DNA of 64,000 nucleotides from Lacticaseibacillus thailandensis DSM 22698 = JCM 13996 (GTDB lineage Bacteria > Bacillota > Bacilli > Lactobacillales > Lactobacillaceae): contig NZ_BBER01000002.1 of NCBI RefSeq assembly GCF_001312865.1, positions 248,001 through 312,000 on the forward strand, read 5' to 3'. This document shows, piece after piece, positions 19,250 to 28,077 of this stretch. A program made the translations under genes and the position numbers. Each line of letters starts with the position of its first letter. Position 1 is the first letter of the stretch. Under the pieces are notes generated by a model. It had not been told where the DNA came from. It saw only the letters and a program-made list of their open reading frames with translations, and did no database searches.

Positions 19250-20602
19250 ATGGACCACTCATCGGATAATGAGCCACATTATCACGTGCCGCTTTCACAG
19301 CACCACCACATGTCGATTCCCTGGCATAACTTGGTGGTGAACCCCCACGCACCCGTGACCGAGAGCAGTTTGACCGAGCGCTCCAGCATCGTTGGGCGCG
19401 TCGGCATTATTATGCTGTCGTGTGGGACGGGGGCTTGGCGGGTCCGTGAAGCCATGAATACCATCGCGCGGCATCTTGGCCTCACGTGTGCAGCGGACGT
19501 CGGGTTAGTATCCATCCAGTACACCTGTTTTGAAGGCCACCGCCACTATTCCCAAACTCTGTCTCTACCTAAGAGTGGTGTGAACACCGACAAACTCACG
19601 GCTGTGGCCCAGTTTGTGGCCCACTTTGGCGATGAATCGCTGGGATTGACTGCTCATGAGATACATCTCCAGTTGGACCGTATTCAGCAAAAGCCAGGCA
19701 ACTTTAGCGCCTGGCAGGTAGGGTTAGCTTCAGCTTTGGCATGTAGTGCCTTCGTTTTTCTGCTCGGTGGTGGGCCCATCGAAATGCTGTGCTGCTTCGT
19801 TGGGGCGGGCGTCGGTAACTACCTGCGTCGGCTGATGGGCGAGCACAGCATTACCTACATCGCTAGCACGGCGGTCAGCGTGGCTGCCGCCTGCATCTCC
19901 TACCTGCTGCTGTTTAGCGCGTTGCGGCTCGGACTACACGTGGCACCGGCGCATGAAGCTGGTTACATTGGCGCGATGTTGTTCGTAATTCCCGGCTTTC
20001 CGTTTATTACCAGCGGGCTGGACATCGCCAAGCAGGACATGCGGTCGGGCCTTGAGCGCATGGCGTACGCCATTAACGTTATCGTCGTGGCGACCCTGAC
20101 TGGCTGGGTAGTCGCGATGCTGGTTCACTTCCAGCCGGCTAACTTCATCGCCCTGGATCTCAGTACGGGGACGTTGCTGGTATTCCGGTTGCTGGCCAGC
20201 TTTTGTGGGGTGTTTGGTTTCTCGATTATGTTTAACAGCCCCGTAAAGATGGCAACCGTGGCGGGGTGCATTGGGGCTGTTGCGAACACGCTGCGGCTGG
20301 AACTAAGCGACGGGCACGTCCCGGCAGCGGCGGCCGCCTTTATTGGCGCACTGGTCGCTGGACTCCTAGCATCGCTCATCCGTCAGCGCATGGGTTATCC
20401 CCGGATTTCGCTAACGGTGCCGGCCATCGTCATCATGGTGCCGGGATTGTATATGTACCGGGCCGTGTATAACCTGGGCCTGAACAACTTTGCGGTCGGG
20501 GGTTCCTGGTTGATCAAAGCTGCGCTGATGGTCGTAGCCCTGCCGCTGGGCCTCGCCGCAGCACGAATTATTAGCGATAACGAATGGCGCCATTGTAATT
20601 AG
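19250..20602 (+). CDS. Threonine/serine exporter, ThrE family
   Basis: Inner-membrane exporter of the ThrE family, 450 residues, combining the YjjP-like N-terminal and YjjB-like C-terminal halves in one chain. Residues 1-150 are mostly soluble, with CGTGAWRVREAMN and the GLVSIQYTCF segment of the family. Then come about ten membrane segments, including GGGPIEMLCCFVGAGVGNYL, FVIPGFPFITSGLDIAKQD and PAIVIMVPGLYMYR, the two duplicated P-G-x-P/Y motifs of the family. It is intact. The SD CGGAGG precedes the ATG, and a terminator follows. The substrate is assigned by family only. Confidence 0.9.
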   Translation: MDHSSDNEPHYHVPLSQHHHMSIPWHNLVVNPHAPVTESSLTERSSIVGRVGIIMLSCGTGAWRVREAMNTIARHLGLTCAADVGLVSIQYTCFEGHRHYSQTLSLPKSGVNTDKLTAVAQFVAHFGDESLGLTAHEIHLQLDRIQQKPGNFSAWQVGLASALACSAFVFLLGGGPIEMLCCFVGAGVGNYLRRLMGEHSITYIASTAVSVAAACISYLLLFSALRLGLHVAPAHEAGYIGAMLFVIPGFPFITSGLDIAKQDMRSGLERMAYAINVIVVATLTGWVVAMLVHFQPANFIALDLSTGTLLVFRLLASFCGVFGFSIMFNSPVKMATVAGCIGAVANTLRLELSDGHVPAAAAAFIGALVAGLLASLIRQRMGYPRISLTVPAIVIMVPGLYMYRAVYNLGLNNFAVGGSWLIKAALMVVALPLGLAAARIISDNEWRHCN

Positions 20603-20612
20603 GTGGTGCCGC

Positions 20613-20650
20613 AAAGACGCGGTTATCCCGCCAAGGGGCCGCGTCTTTTT
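20613..20650 (+). terminator. Rho-independent terminator
   Basis: A perfect 10-bp stem (AAAGACGCGG with CCGCGTCTTT) followed by T5. Confidence 0.88.
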
Positions 20651-20740
20651 ATGGTCCCAGTGTTGTCCGTCATGGCTGTGATGGTGGGGCGGCTCTGATA
20701 TAATTAAGTCAGTGATTAAATTGGTAGGGAGGTGGGATCC

Positions 20741-21756
20741 ATGCGTAAGCAGCGACGGTGGCATTTGCGCCGCGTTCCGCGCACGGCCGTTATCCGTAAA
20801 ATGGGAATTTCTGCGGATGACCAGCGACGGGTGCGCGAAAGTCCGCAGCCACTGGCACGAGTAGCAGCGGCGCGGCGGGCCAAAGTCTGGGCGTTTCTCG
20901 TCCGGGCGTGGCGACGTTATAGCGATGCGGAAATCAGTACGCGTTCGGCGTCCGTCACGTACTACACGGTCTTGAGTCTCTTTCCGTTACTCATCACGGT
21001 GGGGAACCTCTTGCCCCTCTTTGGCTTGAGTTACAACAACATCTCGCAGTACTTGGTCCAGGTGGTGCCGGCGCGCATTATGACTTGGCTCAATCCCATC
21101 ATCAAGAGTTTACTGACGAGCACCAGTGGTAGCGTGCTGTCCGTGGGGGCAATCGCCACGTTGTGGACCGCCAGTTTGGGCATCACGGAACTCAAGAACG
21201 GCTTTAACCGTGTGTACGGCGTAAAACCGGCGCAGAACTTCATCATTAAGCGGCTGGTGTCCATGCTGCTGTTACTGACGTTGGTTGTCGTCATGGGCGC
21301 GGTCTTGCTGGCCTTTACCTTTGGCAACCAGTTCTTGGAGTGGCTCATCCCGTTGCTGGGCCTGGACGACACTTGGATCCGCGCCTTCAACGATTGGCGC
21401 TGGCCGGTCACCGTGGTCGCCATCGTGGTGGTGATCGTGATCGCCGACTACGCGTTGTCTAACGTGAAAATCAAGTTACGCTTCGTCCTCCCCGGTGCGG
21501 CTTTTTCCGTGGTGACGCTGTTGGCGGTAGCGCAACTGTTCACGTTGTACATGCGCTACTTTGGGACCCGCTACAGTTCTTACGGGACGATTGGGACCGT
21601 CATGGTGTTGATGCTGTGGCTCGACCTGTCCGCCATGCTGCTGATTATCGGCGCGCTGATCAATGCGACGGTGGCCGAGTACTTTCTCGGCGCCCACACC
21701 AGGCTCGGGGCAAAGTGTACGACTTGGTGGACCACCAGCGGCGCGAGTTACGCTAA
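20741..21756 (+). CDS. YihY/BrkB-family membrane protein, copy 1, C-terminal frameshift
   Basis: Integral membrane protein of the YihY/BrkB family (formerly misnamed RNase BN), with six membrane segments and unknown function. A basic N-terminus of about 65 residues is followed by SASVTYYTVLSLFPLLI, IATLWTASLGITELKNGFNR and LYMRYFGTRYSSYGTIGTV, the family hallmarks. After EYFL a GG at 21689-21690 lacks one base. With three, the tail reads GRPHQARGKVYDLVDHQRRE and stops at 21756 rather than 21766. The SD GGAGGTGG precedes the ATG. A second family member lies at 30577-31583. Confidence 0.87.
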
Positions 21757-21773
21757 ATTTGGTTGAACAAACA

Positions 21774-21828
21774 AATAGGGCGTTGCCACTACCAACCGGT
21801 AAATAGTTGGTAGTGGCAACGCCCTATT
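21774..21828. terminator. Bidirectional terminator, perfect 23-bp stem
   Basis: Arms 21774-21796 and 21806-21828 are exact reverse complements around a 9-base loop, between convergent genes. Confidence 0.88.
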
Positions 21829-21837
21829 ACGTAGTCC

Positions 21838-22359
21838 TTATGCTTGGGTGGTAGCCCGCTTCTGGCGTTTAAAGAGGCGCAGAATCTTTACGGCCCAGAC
21901 GTAGTTTCCGTACGTGATGGCTGTTGCGTAGGCACCCAGGTCCGTGGACCCAGTCCACTTGTAAAAGCCAGGGATGAAGAGTTGCTCGTTGATCAGGTCT
22001 TCGATCTGCTGGATAACTTTCGCGTGGGATTCCTCCAGTGCAGTCTTGGCATCGGCTAACGTGTCGTCCTGATGCTCAGCCAGAATGTGCTGATTGAGGG
22101 CGGCGTAATCTTGCCACGTGTATGGCCGTGGTAGGAAACGCACGTGGTGGCCGTCCAGATTACTGTTACTCCACTTCAGGTACATTTGTTGCCACGTGGA
22201 GAGGTGCACCAAAACGTCGCGAACGTTCCGCTCGGGGATGTTAAAGTTGAATTCGCCCGTCGCCCCTTGCTCCGGTAGCGAGTTGATCAAGTTCCAAATT
22301 TTGTCGTATTCTGTACGCGCTGCAACCAATAGTTCTTTTCGTGATTCAGGTTTTGCCAT
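21838..22359 (-). CDS. ClbS/DfsB-family four-helix bundle protein (DUF1706)
   Basis: Cytoplasmic protein of 173 residues in the ClbS/DfsB family. ClbS itself protects colibactin producers by hydrolysing the toxin; the lactobacillar relatives have unknown roles. Seen here: MAKPESRKELL, ERNVRDVLVHLSTWQQMYL, FLPRPYTWQDYAALNQ, and FYKWTGSTDLGAYATAITYGNYVWA, the family C-terminal block. The start ATG follows GGAGGAGGAGCGG. It is intact and monocistronic. Confidence 0.87.
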   Translation of the reverse strand: MAKPESRKELLVAARTEYDKIWNLINSLPEQGATGEFNFNIPERNVRDVLVHLSTWQQMYLKWSNSNLDGHHVRFLPRPYTWQDYAALNQHILAEHQDDTLADAKTALEESHAKVIQQIEDLINEQLFIPGFYKWTGSTDLGAYATAITYGNYVWAVKILRLFKRQKRATTQA

Positions 22360-22678
22360 TACCGCTCCTCCTCCATCAAAGATACATATTAGTAGACTAT
22401 TCCAAGTACATAATGAATCTTTTTGTAAGTGTTTGCAAGGGTCGAAAAGGCTGGGTGGCGTTATTTTTATTATGCGTTTTGTGCGCTGAACGGCACCAAA
22501 TGGCCACATATCTTTTACTCACCGTTATTAAATTTTGTTTTTATCTTGTGATAGGTGCGGTTAGTAACACCACATTTTGGGTAAAGCAGGATGGCGTTGG
22601 GCATAAAAAAACCACCTGACGCTACGCATCAAGTGGGTGTGGGTACAAATCAAATAATTAACGTACTACGGTTGAACG
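22360..22678. other. Intergenic region
   Basis: It holds the upstream region of the ClbS-like gene and, at its distal end, the minus-strand terminator of the DUF4828 gene. No gene is seen. Confidence 0.5.
22604..22641 (-). terminator. Rho-independent terminator of DUF4828 gene
   Basis: On the minus strand CCACTTGATGCG folds with CGTCAGGTGG and runs into T7. Confidence 0.65.
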
Positions 22679-23050
22679 TCACTCCGTGGCGTCTTCATCG
22701 ACGGCATCCGGGTAAATGATGGCGTACGTTTCGTCCTCGGCCTCATCGTAAATGGTCTCGGGGATACCCCCGGTGCACCGAATGATGAGGTGATAACCGA
22801 AGTGATCAATAAAGGTCAGCGCGTCCCGGGTGACACCAACAATCTGTCCGGGTAATTGCTTGTTATCAATTATGATATCGAGGTTTGCGTTCACGGCCAA
22901 ACGGTGGCGGCGGTTAGTAGCACTGTCGATAAAATCAAAGCTGCCTTCATAGATCTGGGCTAGCGCCAACGCGGGATTGCTGTCCGCGTCACTAGCGTGG
23001 TGATTCCGATGTGCGTTAATCGATCGTAAAGAGCGCCAGATATTGACCAT
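22679..23050 (-). CDS. DUF4828 family protein
   Basis: Small protein of 123 residues of a family restricted largely to lactic acid bacteria; function unknown. The N-terminus is basic (MVNIWRSLRSINAHRNHH). The core has YEGSFDFIDSATNRRHRL, LPGQIVGVTRDALTFIDHFG and IYDEAEDETYAI, as expected for the family, and the C-terminus is acidic. No membrane segment is seen. The SD AAGGAGGT precedes the ATG. It is monocistronic with its own terminator. Confidence 0.78.
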   Translation of the reverse strand: MVNIWRSLRSINAHRNHHASDADSNPALALAQIYEGSFDFIDSATNRRHRLAVNANLDIIIDNKQLPGQIVGVTRDALTFIDHFGYHLIIRCTGGIPETIYDEAEDETYAIIYPDAVDEDATE

Positions 23051-23280
23051 GAATTTATACCTCCTTCTTCATCATGATAGCACCATGGCCGTTATTTGCG
23101 ACGGCAATTTCATTAAATATTTTTGACAGATTCGTGTCTGTCGTCGTGATCGGTGAAAGTTGGTGGTTGTAAACGGCGGCTTTGTTTGTTTAAGCCTATT
23201 CTGGAGGTTGTGTAAACTGTTACAATAAGAGAAAAATTAATGCGTTTACAACAACGGATGTACCTAGAGGAGGAGCACGT

Positions 23281-24267
23281 ATGTTACGTTTAGGTATCAT
23301 TGGTACCAATTGGATTACCAAGCAGTTTATTGATGCTGCCCAAGGGACGGGCCGGTTTGAACTAACCGCTGTATATTCACGCCGCCTAGCCAAAGCCCAG
23401 GAATTTGCTGCCCAGTACGAGCAGGAAGTCGGGCTCTTTGACGACCTGCACGCCTTTTTCAGTAGCCCTGATTTCGACGTCGTTTATATTGCCAGCCCCA
23501 ACAGTCTGCACGCACAGCAGACGCTGGCGGCGGTGAATGCCGGTAAGCACGTCATCGTGGAAAAGCCGATGGTGGCCAACGTGGCGGACTTTGACGCGCT
23601 GGATGCGGCCATGGCGGCCCACCCGGACGTCTTTGTGTTTGAGGCTGCACGTCACATTTACGAAGACAACTTCCACCGCGTGCGTCAATTTGTGGATAGC
23701 CACGAGGTCACGGGGGCCACACTGGTTTACATGAAGTATTCCTCCCGGTACGATGCCTACCTCGCCGGTAAGGAGCCGAACGTCTTTACCACCAAGTTTG
23801 CGGGGGGTGCAATGATGGACCTAGGGGTTTACCTGGTCTATGCCGCCATTGGTTGGTTTGGTGTTCCGACGCACGCCACCTACCTGCCGACTATGTTGCA
23901 AAGTGGGGTAGATGGTACCGGTGTGATGCACTTGAGCTACCCTGACTTTGATGTCAACATGATTTGTGGCAAGACCACGCAGAGCTACTTGCCTTCCGAA
24001 ATCTACTTTGGCAAGGATACGCTGCGGCTGGACGCACCCGAAAGCATCACCCAGATGGACTTCACCACGCCGGAAGGTACGGCCCAACTGGCTGGTCCCC
24101 AGGAAGACAACCCAATGGCTCCCGAAGCGGCGTTCTTTGGCGACACCATCACTAGTGGCGACCACGCGGCGGCAGCCCGGCAGTTACAACTGGCGCGGCA
24201 GGTGCACCAGGTGATGACGGATATGCGCTTAGCCGCCGGCGTTAAATTTCCGGGCGACAAACAGTAA
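23281..24267 (+). CDS. Gfo/Idh/MocA-family oxidoreductase
   Basis: NAD(P)-dependent dehydrogenase of 328 residues, substrate unknown (family members act on sugars and their derivatives). The Rossmann motif is GIIGTNWI at residues 5-12, followed by IASPNSLHA and the conserved EKPM motif (residues 98-101) whose lysine is catalytic in the family. The C-terminal domain has GGAMMDLGVYLVY. It is intact. The SD GAGGAGGAG precedes the ATG. A possible -10 (TAGAAT) just after the stop suggests the next gene has its own promoter. Confidence 0.93.
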   Translation: MLRLGIIGTNWITKQFIDAAQGTGRFELTAVYSRRLAKAQEFAAQYEQEVGLFDDLHAFFSSPDFDVVYIASPNSLHAQQTLAAVNAGKHVIVEKPMVANVADFDALDAAMAAHPDVFVFEAARHIYEDNFHRVRQFVDSHEVTGATLVYMKYSSRYDAYLAGKEPNVFTTKFAGGAMMDLGVYLVYAAIGWFGVPTHATYLPTMLQSGVDGTGVMHLSYPDFDVNMICGKTTQSYLPSEIYFGKDTLRLDAPESITQMDFTTPEGTAQLAGPQEDNPMAPEAAFFGDTITSGDHAAAARQLQLARQVHQVMTDMRLAAGVKFPGDKQ

Positions 24268-24307
24268 TTTTCTGGTAGAATAAGAGCCGGAGCAACACGG
24301 AACTAGG

Positions 24308-24348
24308 CGCACGCGGCCGGGCGGAAGGGATCCGCCACGCCGCGTGCG
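24308..24348 (+). promoter_or_regulatory. Strong two-tier hairpin in the helicase leader
   Basis: CGCACGCGGC (24308-24317) pairs with GCCGCGTGCG (24339-24348), and GGCGGA (24320-24325) with TCCGCC (24331-24336) inside. There is no T tract, so it is not a normal terminator. It lies in the probable 5' untranslated region of the DEAD-box gene, 12 bases before its SD. Confidence 0.6.
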
Positions 24349-24367
24349 TTGTCTATAAGGAGCATTT

Positions 24368-25669
24368 ATGACAGTAGCAACACCATTTCAATCACTCTGG
24401 GCTAAGGCCGGCTTTAAGGCCGAAACGCCCATTCAGGCGGCTGTGGCGGCACCTTTGCGCAACGATCAGGACGTCATTGGCCTGGCCCCCACCGGCTCGG
24501 GGAAAACGCTGGCCTTTGGGTTACCATTACTGGAGAAGGTCACGCCGGGTGATGGTATTCAGATTATCATCCTCTCGCCCTCCCAGGAATTAGCAATGCA
24601 GACGCGGGATGTCCTGCAGCCATACGCGCAGGCAATTAACGTGCACGTCACCGCCATTACTGGTAGTGCCAACGTGGCGCGACAAAAGGAACAGTTGAAA
24701 AAGCATCCCGAGGTCATCGTGGCGACGATAGGTCGGTTATTGGAACTGGCTGACGACGGGGTCGCCAAGCTGCACAACCTCGAAACGATGGTCATTGACG
24801 AGGCCGATGAGTTGTTACGCGACCCCGGCTTGGGTCAAGTGCGTGACCTGTTGGAACACGCTCCGGGTGAACTGCAGCTGGCCTTTTTCTCGGCTACGGA
24901 CGGTCCCATTCTGCACGAACTGCACAAGTGGTTTGGTATCGAGCCCGAAGTGATTGACGTACGGGCCATCGACCATACGCAGGGCGCAGTGCAACACTAC
25001 TTCCTGCGTGGCGGTCGTGAACACCAGGTGGCCTGGTTGGGGCGGTTAGCCCACACCGAAGGCTTCCAGGCGTTGGTCTTCTTCAACAAGAATGCCAGCA
25101 TGGAGCGCACTGCTAGCATTTTGCGGCACCAGCACATCAAGTTTGCGGTGCTGTCCCGTAACGCGCGGGCGCAAGAACGCAAGCAGGCGATGGTCGGCTT
25201 CCGCAAGGGCAAAATCAAGTTGCTACTGGCCACCGATCTGGCTGGTCGTGGCTTGGACTTGATCCGGTTGCCCGCCGTGATCAACTTTGAAGTGCCGCGG
25301 ACGGCTACGGCGTACATCCACCGGGCTGGCCGTACCGGCCGGATGGGCAATCCGGGGACGGTCATCACGATGGGGGATGACCACGATTTCCGTGATTTGA
25401 AGAAGCTGGTTCCTCAATATAACGTTCAGCGCGCTTACGTGGGCAACCACGGATTGACGACGGAGCGGCCAGTGAGTGAGACGCCGCCAGTACGGAAGGC
25501 GTCGGCAGCCGCTAAGACAGCCACGACCGGTGTTGCGGCGACGAATACGCGCAACCATGGCGAGCGCCGTACGCTCACGGCGGGTGTGACAGCATCAGAA
25601 CCCAAGCGGCGCCCACACAAGAAGAACCGGGCGCGGAACCGTAAGAACAAGGGTAAGCCCAAGAAGTAG
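24368..25669 (+). CDS. DEAD-box ATP-dependent RNA helicase
   Basis: RNA helicase of 433 residues that unwinds RNA in ribosome assembly, cold response or decay. Motif I is APTGSGKT at residues 40-47, motif II DEAD in VIDEADELL, motif III SAT in FFSATDG. In the second domain are ATDLAGRGLD and HRAGRTGRMG. The last 70 residues are low-complexity and very basic (KRRPHKKNRARNRKNKGK), an RNA-binding tail. The SD AAGGAG precedes the ATG. The leader hairpin upstream may be a self-regulatory target, as in some other helicase genes. It is intact and probably co-transcribed with the EIIA gene 24 bases downstream. Confidence 0.94.
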   Translation: MTVATPFQSLWAKAGFKAETPIQAAVAAPLRNDQDVIGLAPTGSGKTLAFGLPLLEKVTPGDGIQIIILSPSQELAMQTRDVLQPYAQAINVHVTAITGSANVARQKEQLKKHPEVIVATIGRLLELADDGVAKLHNLETMVIDEADELLRDPGLGQVRDLLEHAPGELQLAFFSATDGPILHELHKWFGIEPEVIDVRAIDHTQGAVQHYFLRGGREHQVAWLGRLAHTEGFQALVFFNKNASMERTASILRHQHIKFAVLSRNARAQERKQAMVGFRKGKIKLLLATDLAGRGLDLIRLPAVINFEVPRTATAYIHRAGRTGRMGNPGTVITMGDDHDFRDLKKLVPQYNVQRAYVGNHGLTTERPVSETPPVRKASAAAKTATTGVAATNTRNHGERRTLTAGVTASEPKRRPHKKNRARNRKNKGKPKK

Positions 25670-25693
25670 TGGTCGGTAGAGGAGGTAGTGACG

Positions 25694-26017
25694 ATGGCGC
25701 AATCCAGTGCGGATGAGATGATGACGTTGATTACGGCCGGGGCAAACGCCCGGGACGCGGCGGTGGCAGCCATGGCGGCTAGCCGTGCGGGTAAGTTTGC
25801 GCAGGCCGAGAAGCGGCTTAAACTCGTGGCTGGGTTTGTACAGCAGGCGCAGGACGCGCACAACCACTTGTTGACGCTAGAGGCACGCGGTGAACTACCT
25901 CAGGTCAAGTTGCTGTTGGTGCACGCGGAGAACTACTTGACCAACGCCACGACGATGCAGGCGGTCGCAACGGAGTTCCAGGCGGTGTACCAACGGTTAG
26001 CGGCCGCAAATATTTAG
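25694..26017 (+). CDS. Orphan PTS lactose/cellobiose-type EIIA
   Basis: Small all-helical phosphocarrier of 107 residues in the lactose/cellobiose EIIA family. The N-terminal helix has ITAGANARDAAVAAM. The probable phosphorylated histidine is residue 77 in LLLVHAENYL, matching the HAQDHLM motif of ChbA-type proteins. No EIIB or EIIC gene is nearby. It sits 24 bases after the helicase with the SD GAGGAGGT, probably in the same transcript. It may serve a distant PTS or act as a regulator; the pairing with a helicase is unexplained. Confidence 0.8.
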   Translation: MAQSSADEMMTLITAGANARDAAVAAMAASRAGKFAQAEKRLKLVAGFVQQAQDAHNHLLTLEARGELPQVKLLLVHAENYLTNATTMQAVATEFQAVYQRLAAANI

Positions 26018-26071
26018 GATTGATTGACGCTCACAGTGCGTTGTGGCACAGTTATCTAGTGAGCTTTTCCC

Positions 26072-26145
26072 GCACCCCTAGCTCAGCAGGATAGAGCGAC
26101 CGCCTCCTAAGCGGTAGGTCATCGGTTCGATTCCGATGGGGTGCA
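26072..26145 (+). tRNA. tRNA-Arg (anticodon CCU)
   Basis: Full cloverleaf of 74 bases: acceptor GCACCCC/GGGGTGC, D stem GCTC/GAGC, anticodon stem ACCGC/GCGGT around loop CTCCTAA (anticodon CCT, reads AGG), T stem ATCGG/CCGAT around TTCGATT, discriminator A. CCA is not encoded. Confidence 0.97.
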
Positions 26146-26184
26146 GAGCGCAAGCAAGGGCGGTCAGCATCCGCAGATTAACGT

Positions 26185-26232
26185 AAAATCGCCTAGTCAT
26201 CTAGTTTGAGGGATGGCTAGGCGATTTTGTGT
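26185..26232 (+). terminator. Rho-independent terminator after tRNA-Arg
   Basis: A 17-bp stem (arms 26185-26201 and 26212-26228, one G-U pair) with A and T tracts at the ends. Confidence 0.85.
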
Positions 26233-26447
26233 TAGGTGTAGGGTTCTGCCCTCGATTGCGCATTAGTGAGGAGTTTATATGTTTGGCAACGCCAGTACCA
26301 CTGCTCCCTAACTCCGAAAATCAAACAGAAAACAACAGCCATGTATACCCCTAATTTTGGTAAAATAATGTTTCCCACCGAAAAAAATGGCCCGGACAAT
26401 CCTCTGTCCGGGCCATAAGTAATCTACGCTAATATTATTTTTCTAAT
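26233..26447. other. Intergenic region with convergent terminator
   Basis: No gene is seen between the tRNA terminator and the DsrE-like gene; the minus-strand terminator at 26381-26416 lies here. Confidence 0.5.
26381..26416 (-). terminator. Rho-independent terminator of DsrE-like gene
   Basis: A perfect 12-bp stem (ATGGCCCGGACA with TGTCCGGGCCAT) running into T7 on the minus strand. Confidence 0.9.
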
Positions 26448-26780
26448 TTATGGTCGAATATAGGCGTAACCGGCCTGTTGTTTTTGTGCTAATTCAATAA
26501 CGCCGACCGGTACCACCGTCACGCCTGCTTGCAGTTGCCGCTGATCAATGTGGCGCTGGTTCAGCGAGTTGGCACAGACCGCCACGACGGTGCCAGCTTG
26601 GGCTACTGGCGTTAGCTGGACGTCACTACCGGTCTCGGCGCCCCTTACGGCGTCACCATTGGCGAGAATCTCGACGTGTGCCGTCTGCTGGTGCGCAGTG
26701 AGCCACTCATGGTAGTGCATCACGTTGTTCAGTACCATTGGCCACTTGGCCATTTCGTCAATATGAAAAATAACATTCAT
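26448..26780 (-). CDS. DsrE/F-like family protein
   Basis: Small cytoplasmic protein of 110 residues with the DsrE fold (MNVIFHIDEMAKWPMVLNNV, then HVEILANGDAV, and AVCANSLNQRHID). The single cysteine in VAVCANSL is at the position often used by sulfur-relay members, but a sulfur role is not shown. The ATG follows GGGAGG. It lies 19 bases after the HAD gene in the same direction, so it is likely co-transcribed. Confidence 0.82.
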   Translation of the reverse strand: MNVIFHIDEMAKWPMVLNNVMHYHEWLTAHQQTAHVEILANGDAVRGAETGSDVQLTPVAQAGTVVAVCANSLNQRHIDQRQLQAGVTVVPVGVIELAQKQQAGYAYIRP

Positions 26781-26799
26781 TGCGTTTCCTCCCAACGTT

Positions 26800-27495
26800 T
26801 TATGCGGATTGTACAAGAATTTGGTCAAGCTCTGGCAACGAGTGCACCTCGCGGGTCGGGTGTAATGGTGTGGTGTTTTGCTGGCCGTGCAGGTTGACCC
26901 ACACGGTGCGTAGCCCGTAGTTAATGCCGCCCCGGATGTCCGAGTTGAGGCCGTCGCCAATCATGATGGTGTTTTGCCGCGTGGCCTGGGGCTCCGCGGC
27001 AAAGATGGCGTCAAAGAATTGGTGGGACGGCTTATCGAACCCGATTTCCTGCGAAATAAAGACCCCGTCAAACAACGGCCCCAGGTGACTGTGCTGCAAT
27101 CGTTGGTGTTGCGTGGTTGCCAGACCGTTGGTACCAGCCAGGATGCGAAAGCCGTGCTGGTGGAGGTCGATCAGGAGCGTTTTGGCTCCCGGTACGCGGT
27201 CGTAGCCGTGGTTGAGTTCCACGCGGTACGCCGCTTCCATATCGTGAGCGGGTGCCGGGTCGCGGCCAATGGCGTCCAGAAACGTTGCGAAACGGCGCGC
27301 AAAAATCTGCTCACGCGTGACGTGACCGCGCGCCAGCTCGTTCCAGAGGTGGGTATTGATCTGCTGGTAGGTGCGCTGAGTTTCATCGGTATAGGGGATA
27401 CCGTACTGCACAAAAACGCGTTGCAGGCCGTGCAGTTCGCTGGCGGTAAAGTCTAGCAGGGTGTCGTCGAGGTCAAAAATCAGGTTCGTTGTCAT
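26800..27495 (-). CDS. YjjG-family HAD phosphatase (noncanonical nucleotidase)
   Basis: HAD hydrolase of 231 residues close to YjjG, which dephosphorylates noncanonical pyrimidine nucleotides. Motif I is FDLDDTLLD at residues 7-15, motif II is in ILAGTNGLA, and motif III/IV is EIGFDKPSHQFFDAIF with MIGDGLNSDIRGG. The cap region between motifs I and II is alpha-helical. The start at 27495 follows GAAGGC. The eroded aminopeptidase lies just upstream in the same direction. Confidence 0.88.
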   Translation of the reverse strand: MTTNLIFDLDDTLLDFTASELHGLQRVFVQYGIPYTDETQRTYQQINTHLWNELARGHVTREQIFARRFATFLDAIGRDPAPAHDMEAAYRVELNHGYDRVPGAKTLLIDLHQHGFRILAGTNGLATTQHQRLQHSHLGPLFDGVFISQEIGFDKPSHQFFDAIFAAEPQATRQNTIMIGDGLNSDIRGGINYGLRTVWVNLHGQQNTTPLHPTREVHSLPELDQILVQSA

Positions 27496-27523
27496 ATTCA
27501 GTATGCCTTCGCTTTCTTTGTGA

Positions 27524-27815
27524 TTACGCCCAGTCGCCGTTGCGGAAAAGCGCGACCCGCTGACTGTCGCGGGCGATGCCAGCAATATTCATTTGTGCAG
27601 ACCCCATCATGAAGTTCACGTGGGTGTCGGCCAGATTCACCTTGGCAGCCCCGGCGCGGTAGGCCGCGGCGACGATGAGGTGGGCCAGCTGAGCTCGGGT
27701 GACGTTGGTCTGGAGGTAGACGGTATCACTAGGTTTAACCGCGACGCCGGTCTCAACGGCCAGGTCAGTGTATTTCGCCAAGTTACGTGCAAAATTTGGT
27801 CAGGTCCTAACTCAT
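27524..27815 (-). pseudogene. M29 aminopeptidase remnant with internal deletion
   Basis: The remaining reading frame joins an N-terminal segment typical of M29 (PepS/AmpS-like) aminopeptidases (LAKYTDLAVETGVAV ... AYRAGAAKVN) directly to the typical C-terminal end (HVNFMMGSAQMNIAGI ... LFRNGDWA). About 320 codons that normally carry the metal ligands are missing. Upstream, ATG 27813-27815 reads MS-stop-DLT, and one extra A is needed to drop to reach NFARNLAKY. Three separate lesions (nonsense, shift, deletion) mark a true pseudogene. Confidence 0.85.
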
Positions 27816-28077
27816 TCCTCCTATTGTTAAGGAGCAGGCCGGGAACATAACAACTTGTGCATGTTATTGCAACCATTTTAGCATACCGACCGGTGGGTGG
27901 GGCTCAACGCCCGTGCCGATAGCCTTATCACCAGGTATTAAACAACAGAAATCATTTTTATTATTTTGTGACTATTGTTTTATTTGCCGATTCTGATACA
28001 ATGTGTTTTGTAACTGCTGATGCTTAGGGGAGCATCGTTTTTTTTGATGAATCAAACTTTATTTGGGGAGGCATAAC

